The notes under the pieces: generated by a model
What the model was told of the DNA's origin: nothing
The model's database searches: none
Seen by the model: the letters and a program-made list of their open reading frames with translations, nothing else
In this document: piece after piece, positions 62,799 to 64,000 of the stretch
How positions within the stretch are numbered: the first letter of the stretch is position 1
Layout: each line of letters opens with the position of its first letter
From: Apophysomyces variabilis
Lineage: Eukaryota; Mucoromycota; Mucoromycetes; Mucorales; Mucoraceae
DNA: 64,000 nucleotides
Direction of reading: 5' to 3'
Assembly: GCA_002749535.1 (NCBI GenBank)
Contig: MZZL01000401.1
Span: forward strand, 107,639-171,638
Made by a program: the position numbers and the translations under genes

Positions 62799-62935
62799 CT
62801 TTCTTACAAGACAAAAATGTAAAAAAAAAAAAAAGACAGAGACAGAGACAGAGAGAGGGAGATCGTNCTTTCTTACAAGACAAAAATGTAAAAAAAAAAA
62901 AAAGACAGAGACAGAGACAGAGAGAGGGAGAAGGA
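62799..62935. repeat. 69-bp direct duplication on both sides of an N (likely assembly join)
   Basis: The segment from 62799 (CTTTCTTACAAGACAAAAATG, poly-A, GACAGA repeats, GAGAGAGGGAGA) is repeated almost exactly from 62868. The only ambiguous base of the window (N at 62867) separates the copies, and the poly-A run differs by one base. This is the pattern left when two contig ends overlap but were joined by a placeholder, so the true locus probably has one copy. Confidence 0.75.
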
Positions 62936-63900
62936 GAGTTACGTGGATAAGTACGAATAAGGATTGGTTATGCAGCAATGCGGCGAAGCGATGGCCAGAG
63001 AGCTCTCTCTTTTTATTGACCGTTGTTTGAATCACCACGTGGAAGCAAGCAATATGTTTCGTGCAACGCACGTAGCACCCTGCCTACTAAACAATGCATT
63101 CAATAAATAAAACGTAACCCCACATTGATCGTGAGCGTAGCACTACCCTGACCAGATTCATAAATCAAGATGGCCCGGCCGCGGCATGGCTCAAGCGCAC
63201 ATAAACACATTCTATTCAAACAAAGGCCATTGTCTGTCGGGAGCCAAAAAAGAAAAAATAGAAAAAAGTAAAGAGCACCAGCTGTTGTCCATATCCGTCT
63301 TTCTTTCCGCTTGGGGACATCGTGCTCTATAAGTTGGGTGGAACAGACGGAGCTAATAACCGGGAAAGAGAGAGTGAGTGAGAAACAGAGAAAAGAGAGA
63401 GAAAGAAAAAAGCCATGTGTTGTCTTCTTTTTTTTTTCTCACCATGACTTGAAAATAGGTATTGATTGTCACTTCTTTATTTTACTTTTTTTCTGTTCTG
63501 ATGACTTGCTCTATGTATGCAAAGGATGGGAGAGATAAGGCATGAATAAGGAAGCCCAAGTTGTGTATTTGCGATGTTTTGTATTATGTAAAATAATAAG
63601 GGGGGAAGGGAATCTATACGTGTCTCTACAGTAGGAGGTGAGGTGAGTTGAGATGAGATTATGTGATACGACGGGGACTGTAACACATTGAGAGAGGGCA
63701 CTAAAAAATTCAATACCAAGTGGGAAAGTATTCGGGTTTATCGATTGGATATCTAGAACATAGATCATGCTCATAAAAGAGCGATACTGTCTTTTTTTTT
63801 TAGGTGAAGCCTTTATATGACCCCTTTGTAATCCGACGATTTGAAAAAGAATCTCCCTTTCTTGTCAATCCTTACTTTACACTCCTTCAACACATACACT
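62936..63900. other. Intergenic spacer, purine-rich
   Basis: Contains A/G-rich tracts (about 63230-63420), T-rich runs and short low-complexity ORFs. No gene is recognised; it may be the flank of a gene outside the window. Confidence 0.35.
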
Positions 63901-63906
63901 CCATTT

Positions 63907-63944
63907 CCACACACACACCTCTCTCTCTCTCTGTCTCTCTTATA

Positions 63945-63998
<54 letters not shown>
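63907..63998. repeat. CA/CT microsatellite cluster at the right edge
   Basis: (CA)n at 63909-63918, (CT)n at 63919-63940, a longer (CT)n at about 63949-63986, and (CA)n to 63998. Compound dinucleotide repeats such as these vary in length and often cause assembly breaks. Confidence 0.85.
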
Positions 63999-64000
63999 TA

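Noticed and set aside
63311..63995. ORFs in the right-edge low-complexity region
   Set aside because: Their composition (Arg-Glu or Ser-Leu runs) comes from GA/CT repeats.

Overview
This is a nuclear genome window from a filamentous fungus, most likely an early-diverging one (Mucoromycota-like). The evidence is: protein genes cut by many short introns (about 41-88 nt, GTRNGT donors, TAG/CAG acceptors), AT-rich spacers of 0.3-4 kb, no operons, a fungal core gene set (TOR, PP2A B56, proteasome alpha5, COQ10, Sld2-like, Prm10/ThrE-like), and a MACPF-like/Sel1 protein of a type I associate from memory with Glomeromycotina and other early-diverging fungi. I cannot name the genus. I saw no rRNA, convincing tRNA, CRISPR array or intact transposon. 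Gene models were made by hand: each exon chain keeps reading frame and ends in a stop, but none has been checked against RNA or a database.

Layout. 1-252: first exons of the proteasome alpha5 gene (minus, runs off the left edge). 1538-12600: a 3,644-residue protein joining a ZNFX1-type SF1 helicase, Cys/His zinc-binding arrays and three CbbX/SpoVK-like AAA+ modules. 12749-13736: COQ10 (minus) and an overlapping alternative reading frame. 14559-16580: arrestin-fold protein. 17168-17569: small two-helix membrane protein. 17893-19182: EEP-family hydrolase. 19238-21671: ThrE/Prm10-like transporter (minus). 22491-23762: orphan seven-helix membrane protein. 24371-25117: small multi-exon gene (minus). 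27718-30467: PP2A B56 subunit in 13 exons. 31854-37081: 16-exon gene whose product has a triplicated MACPF-like module, a FAR1-type zinc finger, a possible MIR-like segment and Sel1 repeats. 37325-37725: possible small gene. 39515-40432: secreted CAP/PR-1 protein with a Gly/Tyr/Asn repeat. 41963-49932: TOR kinase in 17 exons (minus). 51711-52787: Crz1-like C2H2 factor with a calcineurin docking motif. 54065-55245: HAUS8-like candidate (minus), with a short ORF upstream. 56000-57422: Sld2/DRC1-like replication factor (minus). 58070-59847: mitochondrial PPR protein. 59848-64000: long spacer with one N, a 69-bp duplication beside it, and terminal CT/CA microsatellites.

How the genes relate. Neighbours are transcribed separately and share no pathway by position. 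Several belong to nutrient and stress signalling (TOR, PP2A-B56, arrestin, calcineurin-type factor). The two most unusual products are the helicase-AAA+ giant and the MACPF-like/FAR1/Sel1 fusion. Their domain make-up resembles RNA-surveillance or non-self-response proteins, but that is inference.
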